Source: an uncultured Lachnospiraceae bacterium (lineage in GTDB: Bacteria > Bacillota_A > Clostridia > Lachnospirales > Lachnospiraceae). From it: 64,000 nt of DNA. The notes under the pieces are model-generated. The model searched no databases and had not been told where the DNA came from. It worked only from the letters and a program-made list of their open reading frames with translations. Shown here piece by piece: positions 37,840-47,362 of this stretch. Location of the stretch: contig CAJLNC010000003.1 of NCBI GenBank assembly GCA_905207905.1, positions 7,374-71,373 on the forward strand, in the 5' to 3' direction. Position numbers and translations under genes: made by a program. Position 1 is the first letter of the stretch. Each line of letters opens with the position of its first letter.

Positions 37840-38886
37840 TTATGCTTCCGGTCCAAATCCTTCGTAGTTTTCTACCACGATCTCACCGTCAATGATCTGC
37901 TGACTCAGCTCTTCCACTTTATCCACAATGTCCTGTGGGAACTGATCGCCCAGAGCTTCCTTCATAACAGAGAAATCCGTCAGGCTCACACCGCCCAGAG
38001 ACAGGTCAAGGTACTGTGTGCTTCCGCCTTCAAAAGTACCGTCAACAACAGACTGAATTACCAGATAGCATGCATTGTCCACACGTTTTACCATGGAAGT
38101 AAGAACGCTGCCCGGCTGATCATTATCCTGATTCAAATCAACGCCGATGGCATATTTTCCAGCCTCTGCTGCAGCCTCCAGGACACCTGCGCCAGTACCG
38201 GATGCCACGTTCATAACAATATCTGCTCCCTGGTCATACTGTGCCAGCGTCAGCTCTTTGCCCTTCAGCGGGTTGGACCATTCGCCTGCAAAGGCCTGCA
38301 GGATCTGAATATCCGGATCAATGTACTTTGCACCCTGCTCATAACCAACATAGAAGTCATGAAGCACCGGAATGTCCATGCCGCCTACCCATCCGATGAT
38401 GTGGTCCTCATTGACGCCTTCAATGTCTGTTTTCTGTGTAAACATAGCCGCAGCAGCGCCTGCCAGGAAAGATCCCTGATTCTGCGCAAAGCTGATGGAT
38501 TCTACATTGGGAAGATCAATGGTGGTATCAATCACCGCAAATTTGGTATCCGGGTAACTGGGGCCATACTCTGTGATGAAATCAGCAATATTGGAGGATG
38601 CGCCAATGATCAGGTCATAATCATCTTCACATGCAGCCAGCAGATTTGCTTTCCATTCATCTGCAGTTGCGCCTTCGAGGCTCTTTAATTCAATTCCGAA
38701 GTCTTCCACAGCCCTCTGTGCGCCTTCATTGCAGGAGTCATTGTAGCTCTTGTCTCCAAGGGTTCCTGTGTAAACGATACACACGCGGATCGGCTCGTCA
38801 GAAGCTGCTTCTTCTGCCATAACAGCCATTCCACCCATGCTCAACGCCATTGCCGCTGCCATTGATACTGCAATAAGTTTTTTCAT
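37840..38886 (-). CDS. BMP-family nucleoside-binding protein
   Basis: A 348-aa extracellular binding protein. Signal peptide ends near MAVMAEEAAS; there is no lipobox cysteine, unusual for a Gram-positive ABC receptor. The BMP family pattern is seen in SYNDSCNEGAQRAVEDFGI, LIIGASSNIADF, FAVIDT, GSFLAGAAAAMFT, IGWVGGMDIPVLHDFYVGYEQGAK and GVDLNQDN. AAAGGAGG lies nine bases before the ATG at 38886; an ATG three codons earlier abuts the ribosome site. First gene of the importer operon. Confidence 0.92.
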   Translation of the reverse strand: MKKLIAVSMAAAMALSMGGMAVMAEEAASDEPIRVCIVYTGTLGDKSYNDSCNEGAQRAVEDFGIELKSLEGATADEWKANLLAACEDDYDLIIGASSNIADFITEYGPSYPDTKFAVIDTTIDLPNVESISFAQNQGSFLAGAAAAMFTQKTDIEGVNEDHIIGWVGGMDIPVLHDFYVGYEQGAKYIDPDIQILQAFAGEWSNPLKGKELTLAQYDQGADIVMNVASGTGAGVLEAAAEAGKYAIGVDLNQDNDQPGSVLTSMVKRVDNACYLVIQSVVDGTFEGGSTQYLDLSLGGVSLTDFSVMKEALGDQFPQDIVDKVEELSQQIIDGEIVVENYEGFGPEA

Positions 38887-39130
38887 GTCACTCATCCTCC
38901 TTTTTTGTTTTCCACCTTTGACGAAACATATAATCTAGTAATTATCATGTTAACACTTTTGTCTAAATTTAACAAGTATTTTTTATGTATATCTGTAAAT
39001 ATTTTAAAAACTGTTTAGTTTTTTTACTATAATGTCTCTATTTTTATATGTGTTATACATATTCTGCATGATGCACCTTACAGATGCCTAAATTTTTCAT
39101 TTCTCTGCAGCAGTTCCCTGCATCACATAG

Positions 39131-41131
39131 CTACCGTTTCATCTCATATTTTTCCTTCAAAATACGATTAATCTCTTTCAGGGGCAGGGGACGATAAAAG
39201 TAATATCCCTGAATATAGTCGCATCCAATATCCCGGAGCATCTCTGCCTGAGCCTTCGTCTCAGCGCCCTCGCAAAGAACTCTCATATCCAGATTATGCA
39301 CCAGAGCCGTGATACCCCGCAACAGGGCAGCTCCACGCAGCGTGACAGCCGAATTCAGAATGGAACGGTCAATCTTCACTACATCGATGGGATAATCCCG
39401 CAGATCGGCAAAAGAGGTATAGCCGCTTCCGGCATCATCCAGCGCAATGCGAAAGCCCATGTCCTTACAGCGGGAGATGTTGTCAAAGGCTACCTGCTTA
39501 TTGGTTTCCACCGCATCCTCTGTGATCTCCATGACCAGAAGGTCATGGTCAAAGCAAAACCTTTTCGAAATATTCTCAACGCGAGGAACAAAAGATGCTC
39601 TGCCGATCGTGATTCTGGAAAAGTTGCAGGAAAGATACAGACGGCGCCCTTCCTTCTTCCATTGCTCCAGCTGACGGCAAGCCTCTTCGAAAATATAGAA
39701 GTCCAGCTCGGTGATCGTTCCCTCAGCTTCCATCAGCTCGATGTACCTTCCGGGAAACAGAAGTCCCTTCTGGGGATGCTCCCACCGGGAGACCGCTTCC
39801 CCTCCGCAGATCTCGCCATCCTTTCCTCGGACAACAAGCTGAAGAAACATATGGAATTCCCGGTTTTGCAAAGCATCCAGCGTCTGTTTTTTCAATTGAA
39901 GCTGTTCATTTTCCCGCCTCAGATATTCTGTCCGGGCAAATGCAAAGGGGATGTCCTTACTGATGGCCTGACGATAGCCCTGACGGGCGTTAAATAAAGC
40001 GGTTTCACAGTTTCGGTCTGAAGACTGAAGCTTATAAATTCCCGCGCGGAAAAGTGGCCGATAATCCTTTTTATAACGATCCGTATACTGATTCAGCCGT
40101 TCCAGCAGCTGCGTAATCCAGGTTTGAATCTCCTGTTCGCTGCTGCCGGGGCGGGCTACCGCAAAACCGCCGCCGCTGACTCTGGCAATAACTTCATTGT
40201 CTCTGGTACTCAACTGCAATTCATTGGCTGCAAATCGCAGTTGTTCCTCTGCAGCACTCTCGCCATAATACTGATTCACACGCACAATATCAAAACCAAT
40301 ATAGGCGACACAATAAAGATTCCGGTACTGATCGGAGATAAACTTCTCAAAAAATTCAATGAAATAGTTTTTGTTCCAAATATCCGTGAGGGAATCGATG
40401 CGCTCGTCCTGAACCGATGTTTTTCGATAACGCCGCAGCCTGACTGCCAGTATGATATTCAGAACCAATAAAACAGCCGCCGCTGTCGCCGTAATGAACA
40501 CCCAGGAGAACTGCGGTTCCGATTCATGCTCCATCAAAAACTGAACGGAAATTCCTGCAATCTCCTGTGAAGTCAGCTCAGTCAAAGCCTTTTCTACACA
40601 GGAAATCAGTTCCTCATCTGCAATTTGGGTAAAAGCCAGACAGACATTGATAGAGCCATCTGCCGCAGGGATGGAAAGCATCGAGGCGCTGACCTGCAAT
40701 CCGTCCTCTTGAATCCAGCTGTCATCTGTTCTGCAGCCGGAAATCAATTCCACCTGCTTATTTTCCGCAAGGAACCGCCGTTTATCATCCCTGCCGGACT
40801 CCACATAGGTAAATTTCAGCCCTGTTTTTTGGGCGACTTGCTCCAGCAATTCAGGAAGAATCCCCCTATAGGACTGACTTTCCTCATCGTAATACTCCAC
40901 AGGATACCAGTTCGGATTTCCCGCTACATAGACAGTATCCCCGCTTCCTGTGGGTTCTGGGGTAAAAAACACTGCCGCTGCCCTGACAGGAAAGAACAGC
41001 AGTGTGCACAGCGGGACAATCAGGAGAGCCGTCCTTTTAAAATTTCTGCCGTATGCCTTGAACTTGGAAATATCATTGCCTGCGCCGGCTTTTACATAGC
41101 CAGACAGGTTGATTGAAAAGAAACTTGCCAT
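39131..41131 (-). CDS. Membrane EAL protein with solute-binding-like sensor and degenerate GGDEF
   Basis: A 666-aa protein. N-terminal helix at about 33-52, an extracellular half of a bacterial extracellular solute-binding (family 3-like) domain (about 65-205), a helix at about 208-230, then a GGDEF domain whose active motif is degraded to SGGGF, and a C-terminal EAL domain. The EAL domain retains likely catalytic residues: E in GGEAVSRW, N in SCNFSR, E in VMEITEDA, DD in LDDAGSGY, K in KIDRS, E in LCEGAET, Q in IQGYYFYRPL. It could therefore be an active c-di-GMP phosphodiesterase. AAGGAG eight bases upstream. Last gene of the eight-gene operon. Confidence 0.88.
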   Translation of the reverse strand: MASFFSINLSGYVKAGAGNDISKFKAYGRNFKRTALLIVPLCTLLFFPVRAAAVFFTPEPTGSGDTVYVAGNPNWYPVEYYDEESQSYRGILPELLEQVAQKTGLKFTYVESGRDDKRRFLAENKQVELISGCRTDDSWIQEDGLQVSASMLSIPAADGSINVCLAFTQIADEELISCVEKALTELTSQEIAGISVQFLMEHESEPQFSWVFITATAAAVLLVLNIILAVRLRRYRKTSVQDERIDSLTDIWNKNYFIEFFEKFISDQYRNLYCVAYIGFDIVRVNQYYGESAAEEQLRFAANELQLSTRDNEVIARVSGGGFAVARPGSSEQEIQTWITQLLERLNQYTDRYKKDYRPLFRAGIYKLQSSDRNCETALFNARQGYRQAISKDIPFAFARTEYLRRENEQLQLKKQTLDALQNREFHMFLQLVVRGKDGEICGGEAVSRWEHPQKGLLFPGRYIELMEAEGTITELDFYIFEEACRQLEQWKKEGRRLYLSCNFSRITIGRASFVPRVENISKRFCFDHDLLVMEITEDAVETNKQVAFDNISRCKDMGFRIALDDAGSGYTSFADLRDYPIDVVKIDRSILNSAVTLRGAALLRGITALVHNLDMRVLCEGAETKAQAEMLRDIGCDYIQGYYFYRPLPLKEINRILKEKYEMKR

Positions 41132-41143
41132 CTCGCTTTCTCC

Positions 41144-42553
41144 TTAATTGAATTTCTGCCGCTCAATACGCCCCCACTGCATCTTTTTCCTGCGGTACCC
41201 CCGGAACGCAGTAGTTCTTACGAACGCCATTATAAAACGCAGACAGGTAACCTCAAACAGACACAACAGAACAGCCTTCAGTCCATCGGTAAACGAAACT
41301 TTCAGGTCGATGGTCTGGATGCGGGAGAAAAATGCTGTCAAGGACAGCACAGATCCAAACACCGCATAGACCAGGTAAAACAGAACCATAAATGGAAGGT
41401 TTATGAGATCCACAAAAAATGCCAGAATCATCGTCAGTACGCCAAACAGCTCGATATAGGGCGAGAGCAATTCATACAACAGAAAATACAGGTAGGAAAT
41501 CAGGCTCACCGGCCCGTAGCGCAGGTTAGCAAACAGGCTGCGATGCTTTATCATACTCTGGAACAATCCAATATGCCACCGGTGCCGCTGCGTACACAGA
41601 TCCTTCAGCCGCTCCGGTACCTGAGTCCAACAGATTGCACCGGTAGCATAACGGATACGGTAAGGCAGCTCATTGGCCAGACAGAACTCGTGCATCTTCA
41701 CAACCAGTTCCATGTCCTCACCCATGGTAGACCGGTCGTAGCCGCCGCAGGCGATGACCAGATCTTTTTTAAACAGGCCAAAGGCTCCGGAGATAATGAG
41801 AGATCCGTTGAACTTGTCAAAGAGGATTCTGGCAGCAAGAAACGAGCGGTCATATTCCAGCACCTGCATGCAGGCCAGAATGCTGCGGGGTAATTGATAT
41901 TCGACTACCCGTCCGTTTTTCAGCTTCACACCATTGCAGGGACGAACACTGCCCCCCACAGCGATCACATGATCGTCCTCCAGCACCGGACGAACGATCT
42001 CCCGCAGGGAATCGTACTGCAAAACAGAATCTGCATCCATGCAGATGAAGTAGGGGTACCGGGAGATATTGATCCCCATATTGAGGGCATCTGCCTTACC
42101 ACCGTTTTTCTTACGCACCAGAGTCAACGGAACCTTCTGATCCATAGCAACATAGATAAATTCTTCAGGCTGACAGCCCACCTGCCGTCGGATCGGCTGA
42201 CGGATCGGGTACATATGAAAAGCATCAATGAGCACCTGCGAGGTGCTGTCCTGAGATCCATCATCTACAACCACGATCTCATAAGTCTTGTAGTCCAACG
42301 CCAGCAGAGAGCGTACCGTATCCACCACGGTCAGTTCTTCATTATAGGCCGGGACAATGACGGTCACTGGCACATAATAGTTCTTTTCCAGTACATTTTT
42401 CAACTGTGCCTGCTGTCTGGTTCGATACAGTGTCGAAGCACCGATCACCACTGCCAAAAACAAAAAAGTGGAATACCCGATCAGGTAAAGGACAAAAAAA
42501 ATGTTGACACCGTTTAAAAAAACTTTGATCGCATCCATAAGTCCATCCATCAT
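41144..42553 (-). CDS. Processive membrane glycosyltransferase family 2
   Basis: A 469-aa protein. Two N-terminal helices, then a GT2 domain with VIVPAYNEE, VVVDDGSQDS, CMDADSVL (DxD), MGEDMELVV (ED) and the TQRHRWHIG (Q-x-x-R-W) motif that marks processive synthases such as cellulose, PNAG and hyaluronan synthases. At least four helices follow. No PilZ domain is fused. Its ATG overlaps the HEAT-repeat gene stop by four bases. Most likely it makes and exports a linear polysaccharide; the sugar is not readable. Confidence 0.92.
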   Translation of the reverse strand: MMDGLMDAIKVFLNGVNIFFVLYLIGYSTFLFLAVVIGASTLYRTRQQAQLKNVLEKNYYVPVTVIVPAYNEELTVVDTVRSLLALDYKTYEIVVVDDGSQDSTSQVLIDAFHMYPIRQPIRRQVGCQPEEFIYVAMDQKVPLTLVRKKNGGKADALNMGINISRYPYFICMDADSVLQYDSLREIVRPVLEDDHVIAVGGSVRPCNGVKLKNGRVVEYQLPRSILACMQVLEYDRSFLAARILFDKFNGSLIISGAFGLFKKDLVIACGGYDRSTMGEDMELVVKMHEFCLANELPYRIRYATGAICWTQVPERLKDLCTQRHRWHIGLFQSMIKHRSLFANLRYGPVSLISYLYFLLYELLSPYIELFGVLTMILAFFVDLINLPFMVLFYLVYAVFGSVLSLTAFFSRIQTIDLKVSFTDGLKAVLLCLFEVTCLRFIMAFVRTTAFRGYRRKKMQWGRIERQKFN

Positions 42554-43662
42554 ACCGGCACCGCCTCCTGTTCTTTCTTTGCCTGCTGAAGATCCATCTG
42601 ATATTGCAGAATCTCGCGTGCGTAACGATCTCTGCCATCCATTACGTCACCAAGATCCTCATAAGTCAGATGAAAAGACTCCAGTGACCTGGAGGCATTA
42701 AAGCGGATATACCAGCTGGAATGATTCATGGCCCGTTTCAGGGCCAGCACAGTGCGCTCTCCAGGATAAGAGGCAAGAGCAGTTGCACAGATAGCGGCAT
42801 ACTCCCAGCGATGATTTCCCGGATGCTCTAAAAAAGTCAGTAAGATGGGATAAGCTCTCATGTCTGGATGCTTCCCAAAATAACGAATACAGGAGAATCG
42901 CAGTTCATCATCTCGATCTTCATCAGATAACAGGGGAAGAATTTCATCGTTCCATACCGTACCGCTAAATCGGATATAATCCAGTATCACCACCTGCATG
43001 GAGACAGAGAAGGCTTCAAATTGTTTCCATAGCATTTGGGCAAGCTGCTGATGATTTCCGGTAAAGGTCAAAAGACCGTCCGTCAGCAGCTTTGCATGGT
43101 GAAAATATCCGTTCTCATCCACCCGCCGCAAAGCACGGACAACGCAGCCGCAATCGCCGGTGCTGTAAATGGTTTGCAGAGCATTTTCCCGGCAATAAAG
43201 GCTGGGCTCCTCCAAAAGCCTCATCATAAGTTCCATAATCAGCGGCACTGCCCTGCCGGACAGGATCCGGTACTTACAAAGCACATAAGCAAAATAGGCC
43301 TGCTGCATGGAACCGTGGTAACGATTCTCCGCTGCCACCTGGGTAAAGACTGGTCGAATTTTTTTTATGTATACCCAGGTCGGCTCTGGCGTCTGATGAA
43401 GGAGCCTGTCCAGCGTTTCATCAAATGCCATCAGATTGCCGATCCGGCGAAGTTTTCGGCAAAGAAATTTCTGATGATCTTCTGATACCAAGCCACCGGC
43501 CTGAATCAATTGGATCTGCTCTTTGATATCATCAGCCAAACGGGTACTGCGGCGTTTCAGCAAACGGTCCTGCCGGCGGAACACAACGATACAAACGCAG
43601 TTAAAGACAATCATCGCCAAACAGATGGCCAGATACGCATAAATCAAAGTTTCCACATTCAC
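42550..43662 (-). CDS. Membrane-anchored HEAT-repeat protein
   Basis: A 370-aa protein with one N-terminal helix (about 5-28) and a cytoplasmic, all-helical body of repeated helix pairs (for example YCRENALQTIYSTGDCGCVVRAL, LRFSCIRYFGKHPDMRAYPIL and YIRFNASRSLESF). HEAT-like repeats usually scaffold protein contacts. Translational coupling to the glycosyltransferase suggests it is that enzyme's partner. GTG start with an AGGTG ribosome site. Function not established. Confidence 0.75.
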   Translation of the reverse strand: MNVETLIYAYLAICLAMIVFNCVCIVVFRRQDRLLKRRSTRLADDIKEQIQLIQAGGLVSEDHQKFLCRKLRRIGNLMAFDETLDRLLHQTPEPTWVYIKKIRPVFTQVAAENRYHGSMQQAYFAYVLCKYRILSGRAVPLIMELMMRLLEEPSLYCRENALQTIYSTGDCGCVVRALRRVDENGYFHHAKLLTDGLLTFTGNHQQLAQMLWKQFEAFSVSMQVVILDYIRFSGTVWNDEILPLLSDEDRDDELRFSCIRYFGKHPDMRAYPILLTFLEHPGNHRWEYAAICATALASYPGERTVLALKRAMNHSSWYIRFNASRSLESFHLTYEDLGDVMDGRDRYAREILQYQMDLQQAKKEQEAVPV

Positions 43663-43674
43663 GCCTGTATCACC

Positions 43675-45849
43675 TCATTTCTCTGGCGTGGTCCAAAGGT
43701 CCTGAAGAATATAATAGGAACGTTTGAGCCGCTCATGGCTGGTCACATCGTTGCCCCAGCCTTCCAGCGGCAGAGAAGAAAGGTGGATACGTCCCTTTGT
43801 GTTCTCTGTACCTACGCCCACATACATGGTATCAATTATCTGATATGCCACCCCATAATTTCCATCATAATAATCGTCGTGGATCTCCATCCGGGAAGGA
43901 TCGGCAAAGTTCAGTAATTGCCAGGGCAGTCTCACCTCAATATTATCTCCGACACAAATAAAATCTGCCAGAGAATTGAAATCAGGACTGTCCGGATTCG
44001 CATTGCCGTAGGTCAGATAGCCGGTTTCAAACGCCTCTGAACGGGTAATATACTCGCCCGATTCATCTAAAAGCTCCAAATTCAAAATCATATCAATCGG
44101 CTCAAATAAAGGTGAGTTTTTCTCCGGCTGGTTTGCCTTTACGTAGGTATCAAACCCTCTGACATTTTGCGCATAGGTAGACCGCAATGCGTCATACCGC
44201 TCCTGCACCAGCAGGCGGCTGCTTATCGTCCCATCCAGCACCAGCAGGAAATCTGCCGCCCTGTCAAAGAGCAGACCGTTATTTTCACAATAGCTGCTGC
44301 CTGTTTTCTGCGTGGTGTCGATGGGCAAATAGATCGGTTCTTCTCCAAAGGAAAGACCGTCTTTGTGAATGCGCAGATAGAGGAACTTTTCGTCATATTT
44401 CACGGAAACGGACAGTCCTTCCTGCTCTGCCACCAGATCATCTTCTGCCCATTCGGAGACATCACCATCTACATAACAGACCGACAGCTCTTTGCCTGGA
44501 TCAAAAGACAACAGTCCGAAATACTGCTCGTTTGTCTGGTAGTCAGACCAATAGGGAGTCCGCTTCAGATCCACAGCATACATGGTATTCCAGGTACGCT
44601 TAAACCATTCATCCTGCCAAGAGAAAACACAGCCGCCGTTACAGCCGGATGCTTTAATATCCATCCAGCAGTCCACCAGCGCCTGTCCCTGCTCCTGTTC
44701 GGACATATTTCCCTGATTGCGGTTCGTGTTTTTATCCCGGTGCGCCATCCCCCGGCCGGTGGACACCCCAAACTCTGAAATCACCACAGGCATCGTGTGG
44801 TGGTTCGTGAGCATTTGCAGATAAGCCCGGTAAGTGTTGTGCTTCCCATCTGCCAGTGCATAATCTTCGGCCTTTAAACCATAAGCACTCCAGTCTGTCA
44901 CATGATCCATATAATCCGGGTAGTATGGATAAACATGGTAGGAAGCGAACTGACCTGCCAGAAACTTCTCTGTTCCTTTAATATGCTCTACATCCACCTG
45001 AGCACACTTCATAAAAAAGTTGGCCACCACTTCCGGATAGGTAAAAGGATCCGTAGTCGGCCAGTTTGAAAAAGCAATAAGCCGCTGCTGCTTATATCGT
45101 TTTGATTCATACTCAATGATTTGATTGCCCACCTGTGTAAGCATTACCTCAAAAGGGGTTGCCTCCGGTGTCGAGAAGAGATATTCCCCTTGATAAGAAA
45201 TATCTGATGCAGAATATTTTTTGTCTGTGTAAGCGACCGTCACATCTTCCCATTCCACCCCGAGAATGTAGCCGATAACCCAGGGAGAGATATCCCGGCG
45301 GTAAAAACCGGAGCCTGCGCTGGCCATTCGGCCGAGGGATATCTTCTTGTTACCATGAATCACATCCACCACAGTACGGCAATCATCCAGAAGTGCTCCC
45401 AGAAATTGATCGTCATAGGCATCCCGGTGGGAATACTGAACATAATCATTGACCCAGACTCCATGGAGCAGGTAAAGGGGATCGTTTCTATCTTTGTTGT
45501 ATTCATAAAATGCCTCATAGAAGTCGTCCGCCTGAACCGTATAGACACGTACCACATTGGCTCCCATTTCCTGTATCTGTTCAAACCAGCGAAGATAAGT
45601 CTCTTTATCAATGGCAAAATCCGTAGACCATTCTCCGGGAATGCCCGGTCCCATATTCACACCCCGAATTTCAAACTCCTCTTCCCCTTCCGGGGTCAAC
45701 TGCAGGATGCGTTCTCCCTTAATCTTCATAAATGTAGTGACTTCCTCATTCGGGTGCAGATCTATGTACCAGCCCAGCCGATAGTGGGCATAGTCCCAAC
45801 CAATGTACAGCACCACAAGAGCAGCCACCGCAATAATAAATTTTTTCAT
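43675..45849 (-). CDS. Membrane-anchored glycoside hydrolase with CBM9-like C terminus
   Basis: A 724-aa protein held by an N-terminal helix (3-18). Residues about 50-430 look like a clan A TIM barrel: IRGVNMGPGIPG, ANVVRVYTVQADDFY, WVIGYILGVEWED (candidate acid/base Glu) and PVVISEFGVSTGRG (candidate nucleophile Glu). The C-terminal third contains VDGDVSEW and YDEKFLYLRI, typical of CBM9-like domains. It may trim or release the polymer made by the operon's synthase, as cellulase-like partners do. GGGAGG precedes the ATG. Confidence 0.8.
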   Translation of the reverse strand: MKKFIIAVAALVVLYIGWDYAHYRLGWYIDLHPNEEVTTFMKIKGERILQLTPEGEEEFEIRGVNMGPGIPGEWSTDFAIDKETYLRWFEQIQEMGANVVRVYTVQADDFYEAFYEYNKDRNDPLYLLHGVWVNDYVQYSHRDAYDDQFLGALLDDCRTVVDVIHGNKKISLGRMASAGSGFYRRDISPWVIGYILGVEWEDVTVAYTDKKYSASDISYQGEYLFSTPEATPFEVMLTQVGNQIIEYESKRYKQQRLIAFSNWPTTDPFTYPEVVANFFMKCAQVDVEHIKGTEKFLAGQFASYHVYPYYPDYMDHVTDWSAYGLKAEDYALADGKHNTYRAYLQMLTNHHTMPVVISEFGVSTGRGMAHRDKNTNRNQGNMSEQEQGQALVDCWMDIKASGCNGGCVFSWQDEWFKRTWNTMYAVDLKRTPYWSDYQTNEQYFGLLSFDPGKELSVCYVDGDVSEWAEDDLVAEQEGLSVSVKYDEKFLYLRIHKDGLSFGEEPIYLPIDTTQKTGSSYCENNGLLFDRAADFLLVLDGTISSRLLVQERYDALRSTYAQNVRGFDTYVKANQPEKNSPLFEPIDMILNLELLDESGEYITRSEAFETGYLTYGNANPDSPDFNSLADFICVGDNIEVRLPWQLLNFADPSRMEIHDDYYDGNYGVAYQIIDTMYVGVGTENTKGRIHLSSLPLEGWGNDVTSHERLKRSYYILQDLWTTPEK

Positions 45850-45867
45850 AGGCCGCTCCTCCCTCTG

Positions 45868-47343
45868 TCAATTTGCATTCTCATTGAACTTCTTTACTTT
45901 GGATTCAGCCGAATATTGCTTCAGGGTATCAATGTTTTTATCCATCCATGGAATACGGCGGGAAAGAAAATCTTTTGTTTGATCAACCGCTTCCTCAAAA
46001 CTACGGGGATTCCTCTCTGTCGGAAGCAGCAAATCGTATTGCTTTTGAAAGGTATAACCCCAGACAGAATAATTTCGGTCAATGGCATCCCCCAGATAAG
46101 CTACGGTGCTGTCAATATAATCAAAAAGATAATCTTCGGAAAAATAGGTCTCCCGCAGCTGCCAGTATCGGTTAATCAGAGCGTTTACAAAATCCTCATC
46201 CTTCATCATCATGACATACCACAGACAATACTGCATCTGAAAGGCCATGGGTTCTGTCTGTATTTTATCGTAATTGTCACAGGCAGAATTCATGTCCCAC
46301 AGGCATGTATGGAACTTGCCGCTGGTATCTTTATAAAGGTATGTGGAAAGCCAGCCTGCATCATAATTGCAGGTCAATTCATTGATAAGAAAATAGTCAA
46401 TAAAAGATTGCGTATCAATCATGGATGGATAACCATAGCTTTCGCTGTCATAATCGTAAGAGTACAGCGCTTTTTCAAAATCAGAAAAATCCTGGCTGAT
46501 CGCCTGCCGAATCTCCGGTGTCATGTTGCTTCTGCCGGGATAAACGATATCCATCTGATATTTTGTCCGCTTGGTGTAATAGGTGAATTGATCAGTCAAC
46601 TGATTATTGGATGGCGGGCGGTCTCCGTTCAGCTGAAGCAGATAGCCGCTGAAGGTATTCTGCTTGGCATTCACAGTCAATGGCAAACGGGCTCCGTTGT
46701 CCCCTGCAGTGACCTTCTCTGTCATCACATAGACGCCCTGGTATTCTCCATTGAGCATCACTTCGCAAAACCGGACATTCGGGGCATAATCCATAATCTC
46801 ACCGCCAATGTTATACCACATATAGTTGCGCAGCAAAGTCTTGTCAAGATAGGGGCCGTAGAGAACCCATTCATGATGGGCATCCATGCCCATCACTTTC
46901 TGAGGATTGTTCATGCCATCCTCTGTCACCAGACGGACGGCATAGCTTGGCTTATCAAAAGAGCGGGAAGAATTTCCTCTCACGTGAATGGTGATGTCAG
47001 AACTGAGTGTGGGGGGATCTTCCGGATGGTTATATTCCAACTCATGATCCACAATATCCATATGCGCAGAAATAGACTCTCCACCATCGGCTGCAGTCGT
47101 GTAATATTCGGTTCCATCCGCCCGATAAACTGCCCGACCCGGTATCTCCACGCCATTTGTTTCGATTTCAACCAACGGCAGATGCGTAAAAAATCCGTCC
47201 CCCTTCGTTTCCTCCGCCTTCACCCGGGCCTCCAGATGCTGGTGATACCGAGAAGATGACCATCCGCTTTCTAAAAGCGGCGCTGCCAATGACAGAGCAA
47301 TGGCACACAGAAACAGAAACGCGCCCCAAAGTTTGTATTTCAT
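45868..47343 (-). CDS. CotH-type protein kinase-like protein
   Basis: A 491-aa secreted or membrane-anchored protein with one N-terminal helix. CotH kinase family pattern: IHVRGNSSRSFDKPSYAVRL (phosphate loop region), LLRNYMWYNI, GVYVMTEKV, and the two acidic sites SFIDYFLINELTCNYDAG and LWDMNSACDN. CotH proteins are atypical kinases of spore coat or surface proteins. AAGGAGG before the ATG. Its position between DUF4956-type and glycosidase genes agrees with VTC/DUF4956/CotH clusters seen in many bacteria. Confidence 0.88.
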   Translation of the reverse strand: MKYKLWGAFLFLCAIALSLAAPLLESGWSSSRYHQHLEARVKAEETKGDGFFTHLPLVEIETNGVEIPGRAVYRADGTEYYTTAADGGESISAHMDIVDHELEYNHPEDPPTLSSDITIHVRGNSSRSFDKPSYAVRLVTEDGMNNPQKVMGMDAHHEWVLYGPYLDKTLLRNYMWYNIGGEIMDYAPNVRFCEVMLNGEYQGVYVMTEKVTAGDNGARLPLTVNAKQNTFSGYLLQLNGDRPPSNNQLTDQFTYYTKRTKYQMDIVYPGRSNMTPEIRQAISQDFSDFEKALYSYDYDSESYGYPSMIDTQSFIDYFLINELTCNYDAGWLSTYLYKDTSGKFHTCLWDMNSACDNYDKIQTEPMAFQMQYCLWYVMMMKDEDFVNALINRYWQLRETYFSEDYLFDYIDSTVAYLGDAIDRNYSVWGYTFQKQYDLLLPTERNPRSFEEAVDQTKDFLSRRIPWMDKNIDTLKQYSAESKVKKFNENAN

Positions 47344-47362
47344 TGCCCTGCCTCCTTATGAA

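Noticed and set aside
45355..47259. A 634-codon open frame on the plus strand
   Set aside because: Antisense to the glycosidase and CotH genes; no ribosome site, no recognisable motif, isoleucine/histidine-rich composition typical of reverse frames.
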